This document shows, one piece after another, positions 18,463-27,053 of a DNA stretch of 64,000 nucleotides. Source of the DNA: Kiloniella laminariae (GTDB taxonomy: Bacteria > Pseudomonadota > Alphaproteobacteria > Kiloniellales > Kiloniellaceae); the NCBI RefSeq assembly GCF_027214005.1, contig NZ_JAPWGY010000002.1, forward strand, positions 859,772-923,771. Reading direction: 5' to 3'. Position 1 is the stretch's first letter; the number at the start of each line of letters is the position of its first letter. Below the pieces are notes generated by a model. That model made no database searches, was not told the origin of the DNA, and worked only from the letters and a program-made list of their open reading frames with translations. A program made the position numbers and the translations under genes.

Positions 18463-19401
18463 TTACCAATCGGACATCATCTGGGTCTGGGACTGGCGAA
18501 TAGCCAGGAATCTATAGAGTCGAATCACACCGGATTCCAGCGCAACAGTTCGTTCGGCCCAGAGCTCCATCTCATTGACGAGAACATCTTCCATCTTTTT
18601 ATCCGTACTTCCGGCCTTCAAGCGCTCGAGATACTCAGCCCACCCACGCTTGACCATTTCCAGATACCGATCGGTAATATCTTCCGCGACACGTTTTTGT
18701 ACATTACCCGCTGTGAAGCCTTTTTCATAATCCAGCGAGGTCCAAACCTGCACCGGAACACCTTCAGCTTTTTTCCAGGCCTCCAGAGCCTGTGGATCAG
18801 CCTTGTCAGAGGCAATGAAATCAGTGAACAGGAATTGCCCCCCGTCCTTGAGGGCACGACAGGTGTCCTTGAAAAACTGTTCCTTGTTCTGAATGGTGTA
18901 AAATGCTTCTTTCGAAAAAATACAATCAAACGATTTGGGGCGAAATTCGAATTTTTCTGGATCGAAAGCCATAACGGGAGCTTTTTTAGCCATCCCCGCC
19001 ATCGTCGATATTTCCATGCCCGCTTCCACCAGTTCGTGTCCACGCTCCATGGCCGTAACCCAGACTCCAAAGGTATTGGACATGATCCGTCCAACCCCGC
19101 CAAGCCCGGCACCGATATCCAGGATATTTTTCGAAGGATCCAGGCCGAAAGGTTTAATCAGTTCCTGGATATACTCTTCGTCTCCAGGAGACGAATTTCC
19201 CGCGCCCCAAACATCTTGCAAAAGCTGAATTCTGAGATTTTCCCACTGATGGGTATCAGCTCGAACATCGTGCTTCTTTATTGCGGGCATAACAGGTGCC
19301 TTGGGAACAACCCTAAGCTCATACCCGTACCACCAGGCACGCAAACGATCGAGGAGCGAAATCTGCCCCTTCTTGCCCTCTGTTCCTGACGCCTTCGCCA
19401 T
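18463..19401 (-). CDS. Class I SAM-dependent methyltransferase
   Basis: A 312-residue soluble protein with a methyltransferase fold in its second half: motif I ILDIGAGLGGVGRIM (about 92-106), an acidic strand-2 end in VTAMERGHELVEAG, then FDCIFSKEAFYTIQNKEQF and LKDGGQFLFTDFI. The pattern resembles phosphoethanolamine or small-molecule N-methyltransferases, but the substrate is unknown. The N-terminal 60 residues are basic and aromatic (DRLRAWWYGYELRVVPK), possibly a membrane-facing segment. It is transcribed alone, downstream of the Tad genes on the same strand with about 200 bases between. Confidence 0.8.
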   Translation of the reverse strand: MAKASGTEGKKGQISLLDRLRAWWYGYELRVVPKAPVMPAIKKHDVRADTHQWENLRIQLLQDVWGAGNSSPGDEEYIQELIKPFGLDPSKNILDIGAGLGGVGRIMSNTFGVWVTAMERGHELVEAGMEISTMAGMAKKAPVMAFDPEKFEFRPKSFDCIFSKEAFYTIQNKEQFFKDTCRALKDGGQFLFTDFIASDKADPQALEAWKKAEGVPVQVWTSLDYEKGFTAGNVQKRVAEDITDRYLEMVKRGWAEYLERLKAGSTDKKMEDVLVNEMELWAERTVALESGVIRLYRFLAIRQSQTQMMSDW

Positions 19402-19603
19402 TTAAGTACCGTTCCTCATTCCCGAAGGCTATTGCAAACTAACTTGACCGACAACAAAATTCCCCCGCCCATTAGGCCAATTCATTTATAAAACAAATTT
19501 CATCGCGCGAAAAGTATTCAACCTGTTTCTACTCATTAAAGAGGAGATCCCGTTTCAAACGGTGCAAGAGGCAGGTAAAAGGAAAGATTTAAACAGAGTT
19601 TTC

Positions 19604-20230
19604 TCAACAGCCGTCAGATTGGCCAGCGTCTCTCAGGATAGAGATCAGGGAACGTATCCGCGGGCTATGGACAGCAACACGAGACAAGCGTGTCTCTTCA
19701 ACCACACTGTCAAAGATCAGGGGTTTATATTCGTAATATACTTCCGTAATAATGATGTTATCCAGAGGGTCCAGAACCAATCCGTTCGGAATATTGGCAT
19801 CACTTCCTGCCAGCCCGACACTGCCGGCGACTGAAAGAGAACCTGCTCCGCACTGGCGCCAGTTGACCTGGGGGGGATTGGCTCCAGTTCCACTGACAGA
19901 TGAAACAATGATAAGCGAATCAGCTCCCATCTCAAAAGGCCTCATCACGTATTCTGAAGCCTCGAATATAACATTCATCTCATTTGCAGACATACCGGGA
20001 GATTGGGAAACAAGATCATTCACTTCTGCCGACAAGCGCAGGATTTTGTGATTGACCCAGATATAGCGGGTCATCTCGATCACACCAGCCAGCAACGTCA
20101 GCAAGACCGGCAAAATCAAGGCAAACTCGACGAGAGCAAGCCCTCTCTCACAGCGGCCAAAACGCTTAAGCAGAGACGATCGGCCGGATGTAATTTTCTT
20201 CCTCTCCAGTTTTTTCGAGATGATCAACAC
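19604..20230 (-). CDS. TadE/TadG-family pseudopilin-like protein (second copy)
   Basis: A 208-residue protein with the TadE-like N-terminus: a positively charged leader (KRFGRCERG), then LALVEFALILPVLLTLLAGVIEMTRYIW as a single transmembrane helix; the Glu in VEFALILP is the typical pilin-like residue. The C-terminal 150 residues are probably periplasmic. In Tad systems, TadE and TadF are minor pseudopilins processed after the G. The GTG start at 20230 overlaps the preceding gene by 7 bases; TTG 20227 is an alternative. It is last in the three-gene operon. Confidence 0.82.
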   Translation of the reverse strand: MLIISKKLERKKITSGRSSLLKRFGRCERGLALVEFALILPVLLTLLAGVIEMTRYIWVNHKILRLSAEVNDLVSQSPGMSANEMNVIFEASEYVMRPFEMGADSLIIVSSVSGTGANPPQVNWRQCGAGSLSVAGSVGLAGSDANIPNGLVLDPLDNIIITEVYYEYKPLIFDSVVEETRLSRVAVHSPRIRSLISILRDAGQSDGC

Positions 20231-20826
20231 GAACTTCCCCCGCCATAAGGTTCGTTTCTGACAGCAACACTGGCTGCGAGTGTGTACTTGCCATCCTGAC
20301 CAATAAGGGACGCCATATATCCGGTAATCAATTGCATTTCATGCTCAACAGTATAGAGAACAACCTCCCCGCCACTCCCGGCACCGTTCAAACCCGCATC
20401 AGCATCCCAGCTACCGTTGCAGTTCAGGTCAGTAAAGCTTTCTCCCGTATCGTAGCTACTATTGCCGTTGGCATCGACAAAGGGTTCAGGGTCGCCGATC
20501 ATGTCGAAGTCTTTGTAAACAAGCGTTTTCAATTCATCTGCTGTTATTTTGACATAACCTGCACCGTGCGCATTGAGCACATCCAGAATTTGCTGTTCCC
20601 GACTGATTCCTCCCCCGGAAGAATAGCCCGTAATACCGTAACGCGCCGCCTCGCGCAGCCCGCCTTCCAGCAAAGCGGTGCCGAAGAAGATGCCAGCAAG
20701 GTCAAATGTTCCAAGAATAAAGGTGAGAAAAACCGGTAGAATAAAGGCAAATTCAAGGGCCGTTGCCCCCCTGTCACAACGCAACAGTTTTCGGTTACGG
20801 CTTTTCCTGGTCATGCGTATTGTCAT
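20224..20826 (-). CDS. TadE-family pseudopilin-like protein with Asp/Asn-rich insert
   Basis: The 200-residue protein has LLRCDRGATALEFAFILPVFLTFILGTFDLAG, the TadE leader and helix with the conserved Glu. Its middle carries DANGNSSYDTGESFTD and DLNCNGSWDADAG, which look like calcium-binding EF-hand or dockerin-type loops, unusual for a TadE protein. ATG 20826 is chosen because AGAGGTGG lies 6-7 bases upstream; an earlier ATG (20841) forms an ATGA overlap with tadG but has a poorer site. Both give the same domain layout. Function as a minor pilin is inferred from the family. Confidence 0.82.
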   Translation of the reverse strand: MTIRMTRKSRNRKLLRCDRGATALEFAFILPVFLTFILGTFDLAGIFFGTALLEGGLREAARYGITGYSSGGGISREQQILDVLNAHGAGYVKITADELKTLVYKDFDMIGDPEPFVDANGNSSYDTGESFTDLNCNGSWDADAGLNGAGSGGEVVLYTVEHEMQLITGYMASLIGQDGKYTLAASVAVRNEPYGGGSSC

Positions 20827-20837
20827 ACCACCACCTC

Positions 20838-22256
20838 TCATCGCGAAACCCGTAGCTCCGAGAGCTCCGTCCCGATCTTGTCAAAAGCCTTTTCCAGCTC
20901 ATCAGAGTTACTTGCATGGAAGTAAAAAGGGGCCGTAGGGGCACTGGCAACGCTTTTCATCAGGTTGGTTTCAACGTGATATTCCACCACATAAACATCA
21001 ACACCGCTTGCCTTGACCTGCGCTGCCACCGCCTCAAGACGATCATCCATCTCGCCTGTATTCAGATGGCCTCTATAGGAATCCCTGTAAGAAGTAGTAT
21101 TCATCCCGTCGGTCATGATGACGATTGCCCGTCGAAGATTACTTTTGCTGCTGGCCTCGTTAAAGGGATTACCAGGCATAAGAACCCGCCAGCTCCACAC
21201 CAGACCCTGGGCAATGTTGGTTGTCCCGTTTGGTGTTGTCAGCGCATTAACCGCAGAGGTTGTTATTGATTTTGTCCCAGACAAGGCAGAGAGACCCCAG
21301 CTTGGACAGGTCGCGGTTTGCAAGGACCCATTATACGGGTTGATAACCCTGCGCGGCATTGGATCCCAGGAGTTCCAGTTCACGCCGCCAACGGAGGCAT
21401 CATAGAGAAGGTGGTCAGCATCATCCGCAATGCCATTGTCTGTGTAGCGGGCATAGGAACAACCCTGCCAGTCATTATCAGGTCTTGTTCTGAATGGGAC
21501 CGGAGAATTGTTGGTATACCAAAGTCCCCCGATCTGTTGGTTCAGGGCAGAGTTATAGGACACCCCCCGATAGGACACATTGACCGAGGCCGACCAGGGC
21601 ACCAGGGCAACCTGAAGGTTTTCACTGACGGTTTCTTCACCAAAGAGTTTGTCGATGAGCAGATGAGATGCTGCCCGGGCAGAACTCAGACGAGTCCCGC
21701 CACCATCAGCAGCGCCCATGGACCCCGTTGTATCGATAGAAATCACCACATCCAGAGGCGTAATCAAACGTGTTACCTCGGCACTGGCGGCAACCTCCAT
21801 GTCCTCAATCCCCAGCACATGCATCAAAGTGGTGCCGACCACTGCTGATGCAGTTACACTGACCTTGGTCTTCTGGGCACCGACTACGGGTGTGCCGAGT
21901 GTAATTTCGGCACCCATAAAATCTTTAGGGAAATTCGCATAGAAATAGTTCTCAAACTCTTGCTTGAGTCTGGTCGTATCGTTCACATAGGGCGCTGATG
22001 CCAAAGCAGCAGCATCAAGAGCCTGGCTCAGGCGCGCTTTAACCACATACCCGCGTCCGGCATCAACTCCCAGCCCGACCATGCCAACCAGGGGAATAAC
22101 CATCAGGCCAAAGTTGACCAGAATGGCTCCGCGATCACAGGCACAAAAAGCCCGGAAAAACCTTCGGCTTTTATACACGTTATCCAGAATTTTGTTGGCA
22201 ACTGCCGGAACGGATCTCATCTCATCTCGCGCCTTTATCCCTCTCTGGAAACCCAT
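20838..22256 (-). CDS. TadG-like protein with von Willebrand A domain
   Basis: At 472 residues it has a Tad-like N-terminal helix (FCACDRGAILVNFGLMVIPLVGMVGLGVDAGRGY), a LSQALDAAALAS segment typical of TadG/Flp-assembly proteins, and a VWA domain with the MIDAS sequence SIDTTGSMG (about 173-181), later VALVPWSASVNVSYRG and IVIMTDGMNTTSY. TadG proteins anchor Tad pili or adhesins in the envelope; the MIDAS implies metal-dependent ligand binding outside the membrane. Two ATGs are possible (22256, 22220). It heads the operon; a CtrA-like box lies 56-70 bases upstream. Confidence 0.85.
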   Translation of the reverse strand: MGFQRGIKARDEMRSVPAVANKILDNVYKSRRFFRAFCACDRGAILVNFGLMVIPLVGMVGLGVDAGRGYVVKARLSQALDAAALASAPYVNDTTRLKQEFENYFYANFPKDFMGAEITLGTPVVGAQKTKVSVTASAVVGTTLMHVLGIEDMEVAASAEVTRLITPLDVVISIDTTGSMGAADGGGTRLSSARAASHLLIDKLFGEETVSENLQVALVPWSASVNVSYRGVSYNSALNQQIGGLWYTNNSPVPFRTRPDNDWQGCSYARYTDNGIADDADHLLYDASVGGVNWNSWDPMPRRVINPYNGSLQTATCPSWGLSALSGTKSITTSAVNALTTPNGTTNIAQGLVWSWRVLMPGNPFNEASSKSNLRRAIVIMTDGMNTTSYRDSYRGHLNTGEMDDRLEAVAAQVKASGVDVYVVEYHVETNLMKSVASAPTAPFYFHASNSDELEKAFDKIGTELSELRVSR

Positions 22257-22591
22257 AGGGGTTTTTCCGGCATTTCTTGCCTGGAGGTATCTGCAGGATG
22301 CGCTTGATTAATTAAGAAAAAATTAAATTTAACTCCTTAAAAAACAACAACAAATTAGGTAAAATTTACTCTAATTTTTCCTCACCATCAGAAGAATATG
22401 TTTTTCAACAGCCTATGGTGTAAGGATCATATTTTCTTGATGAAACAATCGAAGTCACAATTATTTTTTTATGTTACAAGAGGATAAAATTTAGGGCCTT
22501 CCCTCATTTCCACGAGTAAACAAAACAGATATTTCCGGCCCTTTGACAAAGACGACGTCAGTTCAAACCCAACCAGGCTGCAGACCAATTC
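22257..22591. other. AT-rich divergent control region
   Basis: This 335-bp gap separates the Tad operon from the TSUP gene. It contains several TTAA tetramers, including one exact TTAA-N7-TTAA, and an AT-rich run from about 22300 to 22500. No coding region or terminator was seen. Confidence 0.55.
22312..22326. promoter_or_regulatory. CtrA-like box TTAA-N7-TTAA
   Basis: TTAA at 22312-22315 and 22323-22326 are separated by exactly seven bases, matching the full CtrA consensus of alphaproteobacteria. Further TTAA copies lie at 22308, 22329 and 22337. It lies 56-70 bases upstream of the tadG start. CtrA controls pilus genes in Caulobacter. In AT-rich DNA the motif can also occur by chance. Confidence 0.45.
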
Positions 22592-23305
22592 ATGGACTAC
22601 GTTTACTTCCTCATCATTGCCCTCTTCGGCTCCATGATTTCTGCTGTTTTTGGGTTTGGCAGTGGCTTCATTGTTCTCTCGTTCGGTGCTTTCCTGCTCC
22701 CCCTGAAAGACTGCATCGCGCTGACGTCCATACTTTTCGCTGCAGCCACCCTGACCAAGGCCTTCTTGTACCGGAAAGAAATCGATTGGGAACTGGCCAT
22801 GACGATAGCGCTGGTGAGTGTTCCCTTTGCCTGGCTCGGCGCTGAAGCCCTTGCCCGGATAGACCCAGAACCTCTACGGCCATTGCTTGCCGGATTTATT
22901 ATTTTCAGTGCCGGAGTGAATTTGACCGGCTACCGTGTGACTTTACCATCAACTTTCCTGGTAACTTTTCTGGTGTCAGCCCTTTATGGTTTTGTTTCAG
23001 GCTTTCTGAGCAGTGGAAACCCTGTAAAGGCCGTTGCCATGGAAAAGATGGGGTTCGAAAGGCAGGCTTTTATCGGCGTCATGGCTGCCACCGGGATCGG
23101 GGTGAACCTGACCAAGATTAGCAGTTATGCCGACAATGGCATATTACAGCCAGACCACTTGCCAGTCGGGCTTGCCCTCTTCGTCATCGCAATCATTACT
23201 GCGGTCCTGGGCAAACGTCTTGTCCTGAAAATGCCAGGAGAACAGCACAAGAAAGGGTTATCCTTTATTCTCCTGATTGCGGCTGGCGCCTTACTCTTTA
23301 AGTAA
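22592..23305 (+). CDS. TSUP (TauE/SafE) family membrane exporter
   Basis: A 237-residue membrane protein with about eight hydrophobic segments. The first repeat contains FGFGSGFIVLSFGAFLLPLKDCIALTSILF; the second contains LYGFVSGFLSSGNPVKAVAMEKMG, both in the TauE/SafE pattern. Members move sulfite, sulfoacetate or other organosulfur anions; no sulfonate genes are nearby, so the substrate is open. No strong ribosome site precedes the ATG at 22592. It is a single gene; a terminator shared with the convergent tRNA follows. Confidence 0.85.
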   Translation: MDYVYFLIIALFGSMISAVFGFGSGFIVLSFGAFLLPLKDCIALTSILFAAATLTKAFLYRKEIDWELAMTIALVSVPFAWLGAEALARIDPEPLRPLLAGFIIFSAGVNLTGYRVTLPSTFLVTFLVSALYGFVSGFLSSGNPVKAVAMEKMGFERQAFIGVMAATGIGVNLTKISSYADNGILQPDHLPVGLALFVIAIITAVLGKRLVLKMPGEQHKKGLSFILLIAAGALLFK

Positions 23306-23340
23306 TTTAAGTATTTTTTTGCGAAAGACATTCAAAAAGA

Positions 23341-23370
23341 CAAAACCCCAAGGTTTCCCTTGGGGTTTTG
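23341..23370. terminator. Intrinsic terminator of tRNA-Val and TSUP gene
   Basis: A perfect 13-bp stem (23341-23353 with 23358-23370) closes a 4-base loop, directly 3' of the tRNA on the minus strand and 35 bases after the TSUP stop on the plus strand; T-rich runs flank it. Confidence 0.85.
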
Positions 23371-23371
23371 A

Positions 23372-23446
23372 TGGTGGGCGTAACTGGGATTGAACCAGTG
23401 ACCCCTTCGATGTCAACGAAGTGCTCTCCCGCTGAGCTATACGCCC
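23372..23446 (-). tRNA. tRNA-Val (GAC)
   Basis: The minus strand folds as a full cloverleaf: acceptor GGGCGTA with TACGCCC, D-arm GCTC/GAGC, anticodon stem CTTCG/CGAAG around loop TTGACAT (anticodon GAC), T-loop GGTTCAATCC, discriminator A and an encoded CCA end (23372-23374). It reads GTC valine codons. Confidence 0.95.
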
Positions 23447-23585
23447 TCTGCCTGATGAGTAACCTCATCTGGTGAAACAGGGAATTATCAAACTGACCGA
23501 AGTTTGACAAGCCCAAAAAAAAGTTTTGGGCAAATGCCTCAAATTGTTGCAACCAAATAAAATCATCCCCTCTGGTCAAAACAGT

Positions 23586-23945
23586 TTATTCAAGCAACAC
23601 CCGCTCTACCTGCTCAACCAGATCTTTTAGATGAAATGGCTTCGACAAAACCATGGAAGGGGCGAAGCCTCCCTCTTGATCTTCCAGAATAATCCCGGAA
23701 AATCCCGTGATAAACATCACTTTTATATCCGGTTGTCTTTGTCGGGCAGACCGGGCCAGCTCAATGCCATCTTTTTCCGGCATGACCACATCACTCAAAA
23801 CCAGATCAAATCGATTACAGATGAGCATCTCTTCCGCAACAGCACCATTTTCGGCAGAAATAACCATATGGCCAACTGCTTCAAGAGCACGATGCAGATA
23901 AAACCGCATGCTCTCATCGTCTTCCGCGAGTAATATATTTGCCAT
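23586..23945 (-). CDS. cpdR: Single-domain response regulator CpdR
   Basis: A 119-residue receiver domain with no output domain: ILLAEDDESMRFYLHRALE at the start, phospho-acceptor Asp in LVLSDVVMPEKDG, conserved Thr in FITGFSG and Lys in LSKPFHLKDL. Length and sequence match CpdR, which in Caulobacter is phosphorylated through CckA-ChpT and, unphosphorylated, primes ClpXP to degrade PdeA, McpA and other cell-cycle substrates and localises with CtrA turnover. ATG 23945 with GAGAGTGAG upstream is preferred over a longer frame lacking similarity. The gene is divergent from the second amidohydrolase. Confidence 0.88.
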   Translation of the reverse strand: MANILLAEDDESMRFYLHRALEAVGHMVISAENGAVAEEMLICNRFDLVLSDVVMPEKDGIELARSARQRQPDIKVMFITGFSGIILEDQEGGFAPSMVLSKPFHLKDLVEQVERVLLE

Positions 23946-24160
23946 GCTCACTCTCTGCCCGCTGATCTGTTCCATTGACCACATCAGGAGTTTTCGCCAA
24001 GATCTAATCAGGTTTGAGTCGCAGCCCGAATACTGTCCCGCCAGACTAACGCGATGATCAGAATAACACACGATCTCATCCTGATCAGGCAGGATTCGTA
24101 CTGGGTATAAATTTGAAAAATGATATAGGCAATCCCACAATTTTAAAGTGCACCACTAGA

Positions 24161-25126
24161 ATGACACTCGATTTCGACAAACTTGCGAGCAAACTCCACT
24201 CTTCCAGGCAAACAACCGGGACAGCTCCTCTGTCTGCGTCCTCAACCGACAGCAACACAGAATCCTATCAGCTCCACCTTCCCGATGAACAAACACTTCC
24301 TGTGGTACTTTCCTCTCCCCATAGCGGAAGCAATTATCCGACGTCCTTTATTGAAGGCTCCCGACTCGATCACCATAACCTGCGCCGGTCTGAAGACAGT
24401 TTTGTTGATGAGCTGCTCCGTAATGCGCCTAGACTTGGCGCCCCGCTTCTTTGCGCCCTGTTCCCGAGGGCTTTTGTCGACGCAAACAGAGAACCTTTTG
24501 AGCTTGATCCCCAGATGTTTGAAGATGAGCTCCCCAGTTATGTCAACACCAGTTCACCTCGCGTCGCCGTCGGTCTGGGGACCATCGCCAGAAACGTGAC
24601 CAGCGACAAGCCCATCTACAAAGACAAACTGACTTTTGCAGAGGCGAAAGACCGCATCGAGCGTTTCTACTGGCCCTATCACCAGGTTCTTCGCCAGTTG
24701 GTCGACAGCACAAAAAGAAAATTTGGGTACTGTATCCTGATCGACTGCCACTCCATGCCCCGCCTTTCGACCATAGCTCAGCCAGGAAATTCCGGCATAA
24801 AGAACAAGCGGTCAAAAGTGGATTTTGTTCTGGGCGACCGTTTTGGAAAGTCTTCCTCTTCGGCCGTTACACGCCGTGTTGAGAGCATTCTCAAGCAAAA
24901 GGACTTTCGAGTCCTCAACAACAATCCCTATCCAGGCGGTTTTATCACCCAGCACTACGGTGAACCTGCTTTGGGAATACACTGCTTACAGATCGAAATT
25001 TCCCGGCACCTCTATATGGATGAAGACAAGATAGAACGGAACCCCGAGCTGGCAACCATTACAGCCCTGATGGATGAGATCATCCTCGCTGTGGGCGCGA
25101 TTGAACAGGCATCACTGGATTACTGA
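24161..25126 (+). CDS. N-formylglutamate amidohydrolase family protein (second copy)
   Basis: A 321-residue protein with the classic family metal motif VVLSSPHSGSNYP, VDANREPFELDP, FYWPYHQVLRQL and LIDCHSMPR. It is closer to the archetypal sequence than the copy at 8.6-9.4 kb. The enzyme class hydrolyses N-formyl-L-glutamate or related N-acyl amino acids; the 35-40 N-terminal residues (Ser/Thr-rich) precede the domain and have no recognised role. Start is uncertain: ATG 24161 has no clear ribosome site, and a TTG lies 48 bases upstream. It is followed by osmC after about 170 bases. Confidence 0.82.
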   Translation: MTLDFDKLASKLHSSRQTTGTAPLSASSTDSNTESYQLHLPDEQTLPVVLSSPHSGSNYPTSFIEGSRLDHHNLRRSEDSFVDELLRNAPRLGAPLLCALFPRAFVDANREPFELDPQMFEDELPSYVNTSSPRVAVGLGTIARNVTSDKPIYKDKLTFAEAKDRIERFYWPYHQVLRQLVDSTKRKFGYCILIDCHSMPRLSTIAQPGNSGIKNKRSKVDFVLGDRFGKSSSSAVTRRVESILKQKDFRVLNNNPYPGGFITQHYGEPALGIHCLQIEISRHLYMDEDKIERNPELATITALMDEIILAVGAIEQASLDY

Positions 25127-25295
25127 ACCAGTCTGAAAGACTTTTCTCATCATGTGAGAACAGGTCAGGCCCCCTGCCAGCCCTGTGCAATCTCTATTGC
25201 TCGACAGCTACGAACACAACGGCACCGGGCATCTGTTGGCAATACGTCAGAGTCGTTACAATATTTAGGAAACATCATATAGAGGTTGTAAAGCC

Positions 25296-25700
25296 ATGGT
25301 CGCCATAGCTGTCGAACTCCGAAACATTGAAGGTACTGAAGCCGCCATGGGCTGGGCGGGATATCACACCATAATCGTCGACAGACCGGAAGGTAAAGCT
25401 GGGGGCCTTGGATTGGGATTTAACGGCGCCCAATTACTCGCCCTGGCAATAGGAGGCTGCTTTTGTAATGACTTGCGTTATGTTGCCGAGAGCATGGGTG
25501 TGCAAATCAGGTCTCTGGCAGTCATGGTGTCTGTTGACCTCAGCGGTACACCCCTGATTGCCACTTCCGCCGCGATGAAAGTCAACTGCACACTCCTGGA
25601 CGGCTCGGATCCTGCGCCTCTCATCAAACAAGCAAAAGAAAGCTGCATGGTCAGCAACTCCCTCTCCCGGGGCATCCCTGTCTCAATAGAAAACGCCTGA
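25296..25700 (+). CDS. OsmC family protein
   Basis: The 134-residue protein has the OsmC/Ohr fold pattern: GGLGLGFNGAQLLALAIGGCFCNDLRYVAESMGV, with the first conserved Cys, and KESCMVSNSLSRGIPV, with the second. OsmC and Ohr proteins are thiol peroxidases that reduce organic hydroperoxides via the Cys pair. The short length and GCFCNDL resemble OsmC-like rather than Ohr. AGAGG precedes the ATG. No regulator (OhrR) is adjacent. Confidence 0.83.
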   Translation: MVAIAVELRNIEGTEAAMGWAGYHTIIVDRPEGKAGGLGLGFNGAQLLALAIGGCFCNDLRYVAESMGVQIRSLAVMVSVDLSGTPLIATSAAMKVNCTLLDGSDPAPLIKQAKESCMVSNSLSRGIPVSIENA

Positions 25701-25821
25701 AGCTACATATCCCAAAGACGTAATTTCATTCTGACCTCTCTCCCGAATGTCCATCAGCCCGTCTGTACCCTTTTCTGGCATGGCATTTGCTTTTCTGTAT
25801 AGAAGATCACGGAGAGTATTC

Positions 25822-26679
25822 ATGCGTTTTGTTCTTTTCATCTTTGTACTTTGTCTGACTTCAGCAGGGCTTTCCCTTAAAAGCCGGAGTGCGCTTGCTT
25901 CGCAAATCACCGGGAACAGCGATGTTTGCGCAAGTATCATTTCCTCGGCAGAACAGCGTGAAACTATTCCCCTTCATCTTCTCCGTGCGATCTCTCTTGT
26001 CGAATCTGGAAAGTGGGACAAGGAAAAAGGGGCAAGAGTTGCCTGGCCCTGGACAGTCATGGCAGAAGGCAAAGGGAGATATCTACCTACCAAACAGGCT
26101 GCTATTGCAGAAGTAGAAAAGCTAAAAGCCAAAGGTGTCCGCAACATTGATGTCGGTTGCATGCAGGTTAACCTGCATCACCATGCCAAGGCCTTTCCCT
26201 CACTCGAAGATGCTTTTGATCCCCACAAGAATGTCGCCTATGCCGCCCAATTCCTGACCCGGCTACGACAGGATTCACCTTCCTGGACCGCCGCTGTCGG
26301 TCGATATCACTCTAACAACCAAAAATTCAGTACACCTTACCGCAAGAAAGTTCTGACCGCCTGGCGTGATGAAAAACATCGTCTGAACAAGGAAGCCAGA
26401 CGCCAGGAACTGGCCCAAAGAGTTGAAAACAAGGCCGATATTAAAAAAGCCCGCAATCCCGGTGGTATTGCAACATCCCACATCAAGTCAGAGACGACTG
26501 CCAGACTGGTCGACAAGGTGCCCTCGAGCATTCCGTCCAACAGTCCCCGCAAAACGGAGGTCGCGACTTCTTCCGCATCGATACCTGAAGCAACAAATAC
26601 TTCCTCACACTCCTTGTCACGTTCTGGCCCTGCCAACAGATCCATTGCAACGCGGTTACTTATGGCTCCCAAAGGCTGA
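25822..26679 (+). CDS. Lytic transglycosylase, SLT domain, exported
   Basis: A 285-residue protein starting with a signal peptide (MRFVLFIFVLCLTSAGLSLK...ALA). The SLT domain (about 40-190) has IPLHLLRAISLVESGKWD with the catalytic Glu, VRNIDVGCMQVNLHHH, and AVGRYHSNN near its end. It would cleave peptidoglycan glycan strands in the periplasm, releasing 1,6-anhydroMurNAc. The C-terminal 90 residues are basic then Ser/Thr/Pro-rich and probably disordered. ATG 25822 has GGAG 7 bases upstream; an upstream in-frame ATG would place 25 residues before the signal peptide. Confidence 0.87.
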   Translation: MRFVLFIFVLCLTSAGLSLKSRSALASQITGNSDVCASIISSAEQRETIPLHLLRAISLVESGKWDKEKGARVAWPWTVMAEGKGRYLPTKQAAIAEVEKLKAKGVRNIDVGCMQVNLHHHAKAFPSLEDAFDPHKNVAYAAQFLTRLRQDSPSWTAAVGRYHSNNQKFSTPYRKKVLTAWRDEKHRLNKEARRQELAQRVENKADIKKARNPGGIATSHIKSETTARLVDKVPSSIPSNSPRKTEVATSSASIPEATNTSSHSLSRSGPANRSIATRLLMAPKG

Positions 26680-26829
26680 AGCCATCCTGGTTTTGTACAA
26701 AGAAAAAAGTAAAAATACATAAAGGCGACAGTTCTTGTTGCGAACAAGACACCAGTACAGATCTTGTCTTTCCTGTTCGATTCAGTCGATTGACAAGCAC
26801 ATAAATTCTCAAGTACCTTTGGTTAAATC

Positions 26830-27004
26830 GTGTGGTTCCCATCCGGGATGAAAAGGGAATTTGGTGCGATCCGTCAGGATTAATTCCAAAGCTGCCCCCG
26901 CAACTGTAAGTGGTTAGATACTGTCAGATAACCCACTGATCCTTCGCCAGGATTGGGAAGGGTGACAGATATTGATAAGCCACGAGCCAGGAGACCTGCC
27001 ACGC
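26830..27004 (+). promoter_or_regulatory. Cobalamin (B12) riboswitch
   Basis: Hallmarks occur in order: P1 left GTGTGG (26830-26835), GGGATGAAAAGGGAAT with GGTG, the core GCTGCCCCCGCAACTGTAAG (26891-26910), and the B12 box GAGCCAGGAGACCTGCC (26984-27000) followed by the P1 right arm CCACGC. It lies about 50 bases upstream of a 113-aa gene, whose strong ribosome site (GGAGGGAGGAA) would be an obvious target for sequestration. No terminator was found between aptamer and gene, so translational control is more likely. About 150 bases before the aptamer hold nothing recognised. Confidence 0.93.
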
Positions 27005-27053
27005 TCATTTCAACTTACGACCCGGGCGGGGTGCACCGGAGGGAGGAATTGCC

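Noticed and set aside
25143..25159. TTCTCA-TCATG-TGAGAA hairpin as terminator after the second amidohydrolase
   Set aside because: The stem is only 6 bp, AT-rich, and is not followed by a T-tract.
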